Assembly (NCBI GenBank): GCA_027559495.1
Contig: JAMXSV010000008.1
Coordinates: forward strand, 682,001 to 746,000
Direction of reading: 5' to 3'
DNA length: 64,000 nucleotides
Source: Aurifilum marmelostoma
Lineage: Eukaryota > Ascomycota > Sordariomycetes > Diaporthales > Cryphonectriaceae
The first letter of the stretch is position 1, and each line of letters begins with the position of its first letter. The notes beneath the pieces were generated by a model. The model had not been told where the DNA came from, did not search any database, and was given only the letters and a program-made list of their open reading frames with translations. Shown in pieces: positions 42,877 through 53,407 of this stretch. A program made the translations under genes and the position numbers.

Positions 42877-44318
42877 ATGTTCTTTCTGAGAGGAGCAGCA
42901 GCATTGCTGCTCCTAGTTGTCCTGGTCCAGGTCGCCCTCTGCGCTGAGGACTACTACAAGGTAAGGGACAACCCATTTTCATACCTCTGTGGTTTCTAAT
43001 GTCACACACAAATTCATCCTGACATGCAGATCATAGGTCCTGGGAGTAGACAAACAAGCCTCCGACAAGCAGATCAAATCTGCATACCGACAACTCTCCA
43101 AGAAGTTCCACCCAGACAAGAATCCGTATGTTCTTCTCTCTCTCCATCTTCCCATTGTACTACTCTGTACAAGCTCTGAACTCCACTGACCCAAACCACA
43201 CCACACATAGGGGCGATGATACGGCCAAGGAGAAATTCGTCGAGGTCGCCGAGGCCTACGAGGCGCTCTCGGACCGAGAAAGCCGCAGAATCTACGACCA
43301 GTACGGCCACGAGGGCCTGAAGGAGCGACAAAAGGGCCAGGGCGGGCACGGCGGCCACCGGGACCCGTTCGACCTGTTCAGCCAGTTCTTTGGCGGGGGC
43401 GGGCACTTTGGCCGCGGCCACAACGTGCGCAAGGGCCCCAACGTGGAGATCAAGGTCGGGGTGTCGCTGCGCGACTTCTACAACGGGCGCAAGACCGAGT
43501 TCCAGTGGGAGAAGCAGCAGATCTGCGAGGAGTGCGACGGGACCGGCTCGGCGGACGGGGTGGTGGACACGTGCGGGCACTGCGGGGGCCACGGCGTGCG
43601 CATCACCAAGCACCAGCTGGCGCCCGGCATGTTCCAGCAGATCCAGACGCAGTGCGACCAGTGCGGCGGGCGCGGCAAGGTCATCAAGCACAAGTGCCCC
43701 GTGTGCGGCGGGCAGCGCGTGGTGCGGCGGGCGGTGCCGGTGCCGCTGGACATTGCCCGGGGCGCCGCCCGGGACGCGAGGCTGGTGTACGAGAACGAGG
43801 CCGACGCCAGCCCGGACTACGAGGCGGGCGACCTGATCGTCACGCTGACGGAGAAGGAGCCGGACCTGGTGGAGGACAACCCGGACCACGTGGACGGGGT
43901 CTTCTTCCGGCGCAGGGGCGACGACCTGTTCTGGAAGGAGGTCATCAGCCTGCGCGAGGCGTGGATGGGCGGCTGGGAGCGCAACCTCACGCACCTGGAC
44001 GGGCGCGTGGTCAGGCTCGGCCGCAAGAGGGGCGAGGTCGTGCAGCCGGGCCACGTCGACAGGCTGCAGGGCGAGGGCATGCCCCTGTGGCACGAGGACG
44101 GCGACAGCGTGTACCACGAGACGCAGTTCGGCAACCTGTACGTCGAGTACGTGGTCGTGCTGCCGGACGAGATGGACCACAAGATGACGGACGAGTTCTG
44201 GGCCCTGTGGGAGAAGTGGAGGAAGAAGGCCGGGGTGGACCTGCACGCCGACAGCGGGCGCCCGGACAAGGTGGTGGTCAAGCAAGAGGAGCACGACCAT
44301 CGTCACGAGGAGTTATAG
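42877..44318 (+). CDS. scj1: SCJ1-type ER lumenal DnaJ co-chaperone
   Basis: Exons are 42877-42960, 43037-43125 and 43211-44318, with GTAAGG and GTATGT donors and ATAG acceptors, for 426 residues. A signal peptide (FFLRGAAALLLLVVLVQVALC) is followed by a J domain at about 25-90 with the HPD triad at 53-55 (KKFHPDKNP). Next is a Gly/His-rich linker (GGGGHFGRGHNVRKGPNVEI). Four zinc-binding repeats follow (CEECDGTG, CGHCGGHG, CDQCGGRG, CPVCGGQR), then the type I DnaJ C-terminal domain. The protein ends HDHRHEEL. HEEL is an HDEL/KDEL-like retrieval signal, and yeast Scj1 itself ends in KDEL, so the protein should stay in the ER lumen. It would there stimulate the BiP ATPase during folding and ERAD. 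All key residues are intact. Confidence 0.95.
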
Positions 44319-44755
44319 AGATCAATAGACACACAGAATGTATTCTGAGCTTAGTAGACTCTTGTTTAAGATATGAAAAGAGAAAAAAAAAAAAAAAAAC
44401 TTCAAGACCAAAGTAGATCCATGATCAATATACCCCCCATGTTCCCTGGGTTGATAGTCTACTGCTCTCAGGCAAAGAACCAGATAGGCAGACATGATGC
44501 AAGTAGTTTATATGCTCAAAGTATGATAGACAGGCCAAATAATGATATTGTTGTTCTTATATATCAAAAGAAGAGAAGTAAGTACTCGAGCGTTTTTTTT
44601 TCCCCTCCCCAAATATCACACAAGATAAAAGTAAAAGCACCGCACAAAAAAAAAAAAAAAGTCTGTCAGAGCAAGAAGCAGAGGCCATGAGCCCCCCCCC
44701 TCCCCCTTGTCCAGAACCGTGTCCCAACAAGCTTCCATTTCTGTCCTCACTCCTC
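44319..44755. other. Intergenic between convergent genes, A/T tracts
   Basis: A-rich tract about 44381-44399 just after SCJ1 and another A-run near 44646. These are probable 3' processing regions. No gene is seen. Confidence 0.6.
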
Positions 44756-45049
44756 CTAGTAGCCACCAGGGGCACCAGTGGGCTTGGGCCCGCCAGAGGT
44801 GTGGTGGTGCCAGCCAGAGGGCTTGCTGCCCCCGTTGCGGCGCTCGACGGGGTTGCCGCGGGGCACCTGGCCCAGGCCGCCGGTGGGGTAAGGACCCGTG
44901 GGGAAGGGACCCGTGGGGAAGGGCCAGGACGGGGTGGGCAGGCCGCTGGGGAAGGGGAGGCCCGAGGTCGGGTACTGGCGGTTGCCGAGCTGGGGAGCGG
45001 CGAGGGCGGTGGTGGCCGCGAGGGCGAGGGCGACGAGGTTGAACTGCAT
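44756..45049 (-). CDS. Small secreted Pro/Gly/Thr-rich protein
   Basis: This is 97 residues from the only in-frame ATG. A clean signal peptide (MQFNLVALALAATTALA, cut near APQ) is followed by a low-complexity body with degenerate repeats (PFPTGPFPTGPYPTGG, SGLPTPSWPF). A dibasic ERRNGG site follows that could be cut by a Kex2-type protease. The C-terminus is WHHHTSGGPKPTGAPGGY. There is no cysteine, so it does not look like a disulfide-stabilised effector. Similar short Pro/Gly-rich secreted proteins occur in many filamentous ascomycetes, with wall or surface roles suggested. I cannot assign a function. Upstream is a long T/A-rich leader. Confidence 0.68.
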   Translation of the reverse strand: MQFNLVALALAATTALAAPQLGNRQYPTSGLPFPSGLPTPSWPFPTGPFPTGPYPTGGLGQVPRGNPVERRNGGSKPSGWHHHTSGGPKPTGAPGGY

Positions 45050-48000
45050 TTTGGGTGGGTGGTTGGTTGGCTGGTTCAAAAGGATTGTTGAACTTTGTTT
45101 GTTGAGGAAATAGGAGTGAGGGTTGATTTATTTTTTGGTTTTTTTCTTTTTCTTTTGTCAAAGAAAATGAACGATTGGTGGTGGTGATGACTACCAGCTG
45201 TTATCGAGCACCCCGAGAAGGAGACGAGAGGTCAGGAGGTCTGGACGGAGATGGATCTGTTGGGGACCATGAGCCAGCATGAGTTTCTTTTGTCAGAGGA
45301 GGAAGGGGGGGGGAAAAGGAGAAGAGCAGCGGGCCCAATTTATAGGTAAGGGATCCAGGGACAGAAGAGGAGGGAGAGAGGGAGGGAAGAAAAGAATATG
45401 CGTGTATGTGTGATTCAACTTCAGACCGGCAGCCTCCATCCGTGTTAGAAGAAAGGTGGCCAGCTCATTTACTCGCCTCGCCCTGCAAGGTTGCAGGATT
45501 GTAACGACCAGGCCGGGGAGAGATCAGCCTTTGCACACCATCACCATCATCATCATCACCACCACGACAAGGACGATGTCACTCTCGCTGGTAAATAGTC
45601 TCTCGCTTCTCCTATCCCCCCCCCCCCCCTCCTTCCTCAAGGCCATCCTGCCTTGCTCGCTTGCCTGTCCCCATCAGCTCACACTCTGCAACCTCTCGAC
45701 GAGATTACAAAATGCATAATCCAGTCGAGGTCCCGTCCACCCGTGAACGAGAAAAAGGCTGCCCGGGCGGAGGAAACAGTTCCCCAGGAACAAACATCTC
45801 CGCCCGCACCCCCCTTCTTCTACCACAAAAGCCAAGGCGGAACGCTTTTCTCCACTATGCTGAGGGGCTAGCCTTGTTCATTCACTCATCTCTTGACCGT
45901 GGCTGCTGCGTGTTAATAGTGTCTATGCAGGGGAAGGGGGAGGCGAGGCCGGGCTGGCGTTTAAAACTTGTGCGTCTCTTTTTATGAATGTAGGGATGGG
46001 ATCGTCATATCTGCAGCTATGGAAGAATTGTGTCCCCTGCTCGCACCTCATCCGACCAAGGTCCGTTTTAAGCTTAACGAGCAGGGGAGACGATATTAAT
46101 GTACTGACTGTGCTTTTGGTGAAACCACTCTATCGGTTGAGGTGGTGGTGGTGGTGTGGTGGTGGGTCGGGAGTGATGGAGGGCGGGCCCTGACGATCGT
46201 TTCCCGTCGGGTTTCGATGCAACGAAAACGAGAAAGAAAAAGAAAAGAGAAAAAAAACCAAACGCTGGCTCTCTTCTTTTTCGTGCAGGGCCAAGATCCT
46301 TGGCAGAGCACATCAGCACGGAATTTCGGCGCGTACACACAGATTAGAGCAAGGTCTGCAGGTCTGCAGCAGAGGCGGTCATCGCCACATTTGCCTCCAT
46401 CTCAGATAAAAAGGCTGTGCCTCGCGTCACGCCATGTGCGTCCAGAGTGATGCACACAGGGGCGATCGGGATGGGGACCACGGTTCAGCTGCTGCAGCAG
46501 ACAGGTCAGTCACGTGGATGGCGGACGTTGAGATCAGTCGGGTCACATATATTGCACAATTCAAGCGGATATTTTGTACGCATGGCAACTCACACGGCTC
46601 GGGATTCACCTTGCACAGTTGCTATGTCAGGATCAGGCAAGTATTTGAAGGCATCAGGGATGGAGGATATCTTCTCCTTCATTAGCTTCTGCAGCTAAAA
46701 GAAATAACCACCTCCTGCTGGCTGACGACGAGTACGAAGAGGAGGGAAGAGAGGCCGAAAGAGACAGGGCCGGCTGCCGTCCTCTCAGCTCGATCTCCTG
46801 CTGAATCCAGTACGCGCGGCCAAGAGGCTAAAGACGAGACGTAGCACCATTGAGAAAAGTAAGAAGAGGGAACAGAACAGCAGAATCGATAAAGGTAAGC
46901 ATGCTTATCTTGTCCACCGGTCGGAGGATGTGGTGGTGGTGGTGGTGGTGGTGGTGGTGGTGGTGGTGGCGGCTAGCTGGACGGCTGGATAGATGGTGTG
47001 CAGTGTGTGCAGTAGTACTTGGTAGTTAGCGGTTGCAGGACAAGTAAATGAACAAGCAACGTCGATAATAATTATGGGGCCCTCTATTGGAGCCGCAGAC
47101 TGTCTGGGGTCAGATAAATTAAGGTTGGCGGACCATTGGGGTGCTGTCTGGCGGTGCGGCAGCAGGGGGTGGGGGTCCCTATCCCACAGCGGGTGTGCCC
47201 CCCTGAAAGCTCCACCACTGACATTCCGGGAGGAGGAATTGACCCTAGCAGCTGCAGCAGGACGTGCTAGTAGTAGCAGGGCAGGACGGAAAGATAAGCC
47301 GCCAATATTTTCAGGGGGAAAGCAAGTAAGCAGAGAAAAGAAAAAAAAAAAAGAAAAGAAGAAGAGACAAGCAAATACCCAGCAAAAGGATCCTGTCATG
47401 TCGAAAGATCTGGACCATCTCTAGTACTGTGGAAAATATGCATCCTTGAACAAGAATATAGATTAACCGGCACATATACATACAGCCTTCCAGGGGCGGG
47501 GGGGGGGGGGCGGAGAGCAGGACTCCCACCTAGCTTCTCGGCGCCAATGCCTCCAGCGACACCTTACGAAAAGGGTGTAGTAGTACGCAGTAGTACCTGG
47601 ATGCATCGGCCTTGGCTTCTGCCAGCCAAAGAGGGTGGAAGGGCTGGGCCCACAACCTGTCACCGTCTTTGTGGTAACAAGGCTGTGTGTGTGTACCATT
47701 AGTATCTATGTGTGCGTGTGTGTGCTGGAACGGAGGATGGAAATATAAATTTCCTATTCGCGACAAGAGGGGGCGGCAAGGGTGTGCGCGGCGGTCCTGG
47801 TCTGGAAGAATTGTGAGTGGACGTTGCTGCACCGTCCCACCTCTCCCAGAGTTTCCTGTTCCTTGTCGGTGAATATTTCTTGTTTCGTTTCGACTCACCC
47901 TCTGACGATCTTGTCCTTGTTTGTCTCGGGGGGAGCGCGTGGATTTGTCCCGGCCGTTGTTGTGCTGAGCATCACGTTTCAATGTCAATCCTGCTTTTGT

Positions 48001-48899
48001 GCTGGCGGACCTCTGATGGACTGATGCATTATCATACTTGTGCCTGTTCTATCATTGCAAGTTTGTCATGTAATACATTATCTCGCAGTGATGCCCTGCA
48101 GAGCCGGATCACAGCGTTTTTCCCAGATGTTTCTCTCCCTCTCACTTCCACCTTGCGGGAACTTTCTACCGTGGAAGTCAATGAGACATGTAATTTCTAG
48201 ACACGGTGACGTGCTTGCATGGTGTTAATGAAGAGTCCCAAACAAAGTAGAAAAGTGAGAAAACCAAACCTGGGCCATCAGGAACCATGTTTCACAGCAT
48301 ACCCGGAGCTGATGATCACTCTACGTCTCTCCCGAAGCCCGCCACAATCCGTGCTCGGACCGAGTTTTGTCGGTTTCGAGAATCTATGTACTACACCGGG
48401 ATTCAGCCTGAATATAGCCAGAGTAGTGGTGACAGGGAAGAAGAAGAACAAGAAGGGGCGAAAAAGTAAAAGAGAGAGGCTGGGAAGGGGGGAGGAGGAT
48501 GGGTGCTCATGTCTGGTGAACAGAGGATACAAGTCCTGCAGCATCATGTTCGTACATGAGACTTGTATCGAGTAGAAGGTCGATAATGCCGTCGTCAGCT
48601 CGCCTCAGCCGACCATGGACATGATGAAGAGTAGCTGCTTGTGTGTTGGCTGCTGAGATTGGGCTACACTCCAGCCTACATTTACCTACTTTGTGGGATG
48701 CATCAAGAGAATTGTGCATATTGAAACTTGCAAGAGGGGTAAAAAAAAATATAAAAAAAAAACACACAGAGGACGCTCTCAGGAAATCAAGTTCGCTATG
48801 CTATTCTTTTGTCGAGAACACCTGCTGCTGTGCCCAAATTGACACGCCTGCTTTCTGCTCATCCTCTTCCTCTGGGGACAAAAGTGACATGAGCCCGCC
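45050..48899. other. 3.85-kb intergenic region with repeats
   Basis: This holds the promoter of the secreted protein, then simple repeats: C14 near 45616, TGG 46931-46969 and G runs near 47500. Two TAGTAC words occur at 47576-47605. A-rich tracts lie at 47341-47360 and 48738-48762, the latter in the 3' flank of the ligase. No frame has a recognisable domain. Confidence 0.5.
46931..46969. repeat. (TGG)n trinucleotide repeat
   Basis: Thirteen perfect TGG units in intergenic DNA. Confidence 0.93.
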
Positions 48900-50804
48900 T
48901 CACAGCTTGGACGACGGCTCCTGCCCGCTCCTCACCACCACACCCTGCGGGCCCTTCCTCTGCCTCTCCCGCAGCACCCGCCGCAGGATCTTGCCGCTGG
49001 CGCTCTTGGGGATCTCGTCGACAAACTCGACCTCGCTCACCCACTTGGTCCGCACCTTGCGCTCCCGCACGTAGCGCAGGATGTCCAGCCCGATCCCCAC
49101 CTGCCCTCCCCCGTCCTCCTCCTCCTCCTCCCACCCGGGCTTGAGCACCACATACGCCTTGGGCCTCTCGCCCGCCCGCTCGTCCGCCAGCGCGAGCACG
49201 GCGCAGTCCTCGACCCGCGGGTGGCCGAGCAGCAGGTCCTCGAGCTCGGCGGGGGCCACGCCGACGCCCTTGACCTTGATGAGCTCCTTGATGCGGTCGG
49301 TGATGGTGACGAAGCCGTGCTCGTCGACGACGCCCTGGTCGCCCGTGTGCAGGAAGCCGTCGGCGTCAAAGGTCTCGCGGGTGGCCTGCTCGTTGCCCAG
49401 GTAGCCCATGACGACCTGGGGCCCCCGCGCCAGGATCTCGCCCGGCTCGCCGGTGCCGGCCTCGGTGGCGCCGTCCTCGCGCAGCAGCTTGACCTCGGTG
49501 CCGGCGACGATGGTGCCCACGGTGCGGGCGCGGTCGAAGCGGCCCTGCTCGGCGAGCAGGGTGGCCGTGATGCAGCTGCAGCTCTCGGTCATGCCGTAGC
49601 CCTGCTTGAAGCCCGTGCCGGGGAACCGGTCGCGCAGCAGGGCGAGGATCTCGTCCGACACGGGCGCCGCGCCGCTGCTGAACCTGCGCACGCACGAGAG
49701 GTCGTAGTCGCCCACGGCCGGGTCGCGCACGAGGCGGATGAGCAGGGGGGCACGAGGAGGACCTCGCGGATCTGGTGCTCGGCGATGGCGGCCAGCATGG
49801 TGGGCATGGTGAAGGAGGGCAGCATGATGACCTCGGCGTTGATGGCGACGGGGAGGTGCATGGCGTGGACGATGCCCGTGATGTGGAACAGGGGGAGCAC
49901 GCCCAGGACCTTGGTGTGGTCCGGCGGGGTGAGGGGGATCATCTGGAGGACCTGGGCGATGACGTTGTGGTGGGAGATCATGACGGCCTTTGGGAGGCCT
50001 GTGGTGCCGGAGGAGAAGCTGAGGAATGCGCACAGGTCTTTGTTGGTCTCTTTTCTGCCTTGGCCTCTGTCGTCGGCCTGGGAAGCGGAGGCGGGAGAAA
50101 TGTGGTATGGGGGGACTTGGGCTTCGGGCCCGCCGTGGCTTTTCCCAAGGCGGATCAGGTCCTGGATGGTGGTGTAGGGGTAGTTGTGATGTCTCTTGTC
50201 CCCTCCAGCATCATCACCTCCACCTTCACCTCGACCACCAGCAGCAGTCTGGTCCACTTCCAGGAGGAATATGTGCCGTCTCGGGATGCCCACGCGGCGT
50301 GCAGCCTCCTCGGCGACAGGCAGCGAGGTCGGGTGGGTGGCGATGAACCTAGCCCTGGCGGTGCGGAGGGCATAGGTCATCTCGTCGGCGGTGTAGGCCG
50401 GGGAGGCACCGGAGACGATGGCGCCGACGCGCACGGCGGCGAACAGGGTGACGGGGTACCAGATGGTGTTCCTGCTGAAGAGGGCGATGGTGTGGCCGGG
50501 CTGGACGCCATAGTCGCGCACGAGGGCGGTCGAGATGTGGGCCGCGCAGTCGCGGACCTGGCGCCATGACAGGCGCTCCCTGGTGGAGGCATCTGTGTAG
50601 CCGGCGAGGTTGGGCTCGGGGATGTGGCCGCGGAGGGGAGAGGCCGGGGAGGATGGCTCGAAGAGCCACTGCCATACTGTGACGTCTGTTGGGACTATGC
50701 AGTGTATTGGGTGTTAGCATGGTGGAGGGGGGGAGTTGGGAGGATGTTCTTGAGATGGGTTGCTCACCTTGGATATCTGGATGCTTGCTCTTGAAGATTG
50801 GCAT
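48900..50804 (-). CDS. 4-coumarate-CoA ligase-like acyl-CoA ligase, peroxisomal
   Basis: Exon 1 is 50768-50804 (MPIFKSKHPDIQ) and exon 2 is 48900-50694, with a GTGAGC...CATAG intron. The junction reads DIQVPTDVTVWQWLFEP. ANL-family adenylating enzymes activate a carboxylate with ATP and load it on CoA. The motifs are FLSFSSGTTGLPKAVMISHH (P-loop, about 241), FKQGYGMTESCSC, FLHTGDQGVVDEHGFVTITD, RIKELIKVKGVGVAPAELED and the catalytic Lys in PKSASGKILRR. The C-terminal SKL is a canonical PTS1, placing it in peroxisomes. Substrate may be an aromatic or medium-chain acid; sequence alone does not tell. At a run of six C (minus strand; G at 49745-49750) the frame breaks between REVLLVPP and LLIRLVRDPAVGDY. 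Seven C restores 610 residues, near the family length, so a miscall is likelier than a pseudogene. Confidence 0.9.
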
Positions 50805-51096
50805 GACGACTGGATGGAAGACGTAGTGGTGACGTTTACCAGTTGTTTTGAATTGCCTTGGATCACATATTCTGTATGGAATATTCTAAAATGTCGAGGA
50901 GGAGGAAGCAGAGCCCAACATGTCCACTTACACAATCCTCCTCTTCTCCCTCCTCCTCTCCTCTCCCCCTTCTCCTCACCGTGCCTCCTTCAACCCCATC
51001 TTTTGAGCTGTAGTACCTCGGCGCTCACCGGCTTTCCTCATTGGGGTAATGATGGTCCTGTTTCGCTGTAGCAGCCACCGACATGCACAAGGCGCT

Positions 51097-51109
51097 GGGG
51101 GGGGGGGGG
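51097..51109. repeat. G13 homopolymer
   Basis: Thirteen consecutive G in intergenic DNA, likely of uncertain true length. Confidence 0.9.
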
Positions 51110-52524
51110 CACTTTTTCTTCTTTTCCTTTTATCTTTCTGCACACACACACACACGCTCATACAAGGAAAAAAAATAAATAAATAAATAATAGAACATTA
51201 ACTGCATCCACAGTATGTCTCAATTTTAAGGGCATGGGCGAAACAGGATGACCCGGGCACTCGCCATATAAGCAGCCACACTGTCTTCTCAAGACCAATC
51301 CAATCATCTGACCTGCAGGGCGTCAAAAAGGGCTCTGTAATATGTAACTCCGTTTACAAATCAATACAGGTCCCCCAGCAACTGCGATCGACAGATTTCT
51401 TGTCGGAAAAAAAGATTTAAAAAAATTCAAGTCTGTGCTTCCAGCCCAGTCCAAGGTTCTGGTCCTCGTCCACCCACAGAGGATCCACCTGGACACACCC
51501 ACCCACCACCCCCCCCTCCCCACAGCAGTACCATAGCTCCCTACCGTCCATATACTGCAGCTCGCTATACATTCAGAGAGGGGCTCTGTCTTTTGCCCGA
51601 TGTAGGCTGACGTCATGCATGCAGAGAGGGCACATGCGCTTGACGAGTTTTCCCCTCTTCTGTTGAGAGCCTGCATGAAGAGGAGAGGTTTTGAGTTTGG
51701 ATGAGGATTATGAACAATCCCTGGAAAAAGAAGAAGAGAGAGAAAAAGGGTTTAGAGCTTGCCCGACGTGCCTGGGGCAGACAGAGGATGCGTTGTGGGT
51801 GTGTGATGGTTGATGGGTCTTGGGAAGAAGAGGGGAGAGCAGTGACGAGGAGGAGGGGAAGGGAAGGGAAGGGAAACGAGGGGCAGGTGAGGAGAGGTAA
51901 AGTGGGTTTCGTATCCAGCAAAGAATGGCACCTCAACAAGCCGAGAATACTACGGTTAACCAAGGTATTTCCCCCCGCCGTACCCACACCAAGAAAAAGG
52001 AAGAAAAAAAAGCAACGGCATGATGCGCATGAGTGAAGTGACTGCGGGTGATTTTATAGTGGATGGGATGATCATGATCATCACTGGGGAGGAGATTTTA
52101 CGAAAGTGATCACAAGCCTGGATCTGCTGGTGTCTCAAACTATGTTCTTTTATCGTACTTATTTAATATGGAGAAAAAGAGAGAGAGAACAGGGCCGCCT
52201 GGAAGCGATCCAGGTTTACTGGGGGCAGCACCAGGAAATGTAGCCCTGGATGCATCTGAATCCTGTTCAATCCTGGCCCTTTTTCAGGTTTCTAAAAGAG
52301 GCAAGAGAAATATGATGCTGGCCGGAAACAGGAAGGATTCTTATTCAGATCTCGTCTATTTGTATGATTATTATTATTATTTTATTTTATCTCAAGAAAA
52401 TTAAATCTCCTTGTCAGACCACACAGCTGAGGGGGAGGGGGAGGAGGAGGAGGAGGAGAGCCTTACAGGGTGGCAGGCCAGCATGTGCCAAGTTTAGACT
52501 AGATCTTACATCAAAGTGTACGTA

Positions 52525-52540
52525 CCCCCCCCCCCCCCCC
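52525..52540. repeat. C16 homopolymer inside GTAC arms
   Basis: Sixteen C preceded by CGTA and followed by GGTAC, in intergenic DNA. Confidence 0.9.
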
Positions 52541-53407
52541 GGTACAGGTCTCACCACCTACGGGGCGCGTGCTCAGCGGGGTTTCAGTGGTTGCAGTATA
52601 GTACAGCCAGCTGCTGCATGCCGCTGTAGCACAGCATAGCACACTGGCGCCAGGCTGATGCTGGCTGCTGCATGACCACCTGTCAATTCTCACTGCCACA
52701 CCCACTGAACGAGCACATGAGTCGAGGGAAAGGACGAGCCAGAGGGGGAGAGAAAGAGCGACAGCGTGAGTAGGCACCTTCCACAGCCTTCTGTTGCCGT
52801 CCTCGCCGTCGCCATTTTCAGCTGTGACTGACTGTTCCTTCCCCGTCTCCTGCTCCTGCTCCTCCTCCTCCTCCTCCTCCTCTTCTCCCCGCTCTTCCTC
52901 GTCTCCCCTCTTCTCCTCCTTGTTCTTCATTTTTCCTCATCGTATCTCTTTTTTTTTTTAAGCCTCTGTTGCCATCTCTGCTTCGTCCATCTACATCCAT
53001 TATCATCACCAACATCATCACCTTTGGACGTTCCGCTACAGACCACCGGCCACAAGACGCACAGCCCAACTCCTTCCAGGGAGGGCCTCGAGAGGGGGGA
53101 GGGTCACATCCTTGGGCCTTGGATGTTCTGACTACAGCAGCCCAGCCATCCTAATTTAATACCTACTACTCCGTACCGACTACCTCGATCCTGCAACGAC
53201 AACCTCCTGGTCCTCGAGACTTTTTTGTTTCCTCCTCTCCAGTTCCGAGTCATACACACACCTCTCTCCCTCACACACACTTACATCATTCCTTTTCTCC
53301 GCCAAACAGCCAAAACTCACCACTGACCGGCAACAAACACCACACCTCTCTCCCAAAACCACCTCCTCTTCATACTTCCCTTTCGCGCGCATCTTCCCTC
53401 CCCAAAG

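Larger units (their letters stand above)
50805..53407. other. Divergent upstream region of ligase and DUF3824 gene
   Basis: This is 2.6 kb between divergent starts. It holds G13 (51097-51109), C16 flanked by CGTAC and GGTAC (52525-52540), CTC repeats (52850-52883) and a 400-bp pyrimidine-rich leader before 53408. No convincing exon is found. Confidence 0.5.

Noticed and set aside
52525..52540. C16 flanked by GTAC arms as a possible cruciform or G4 regulator
   Set aside because: The arms are only about five bases and homopolymer length is unreliable in this sequence, so I list it only as a repeat.
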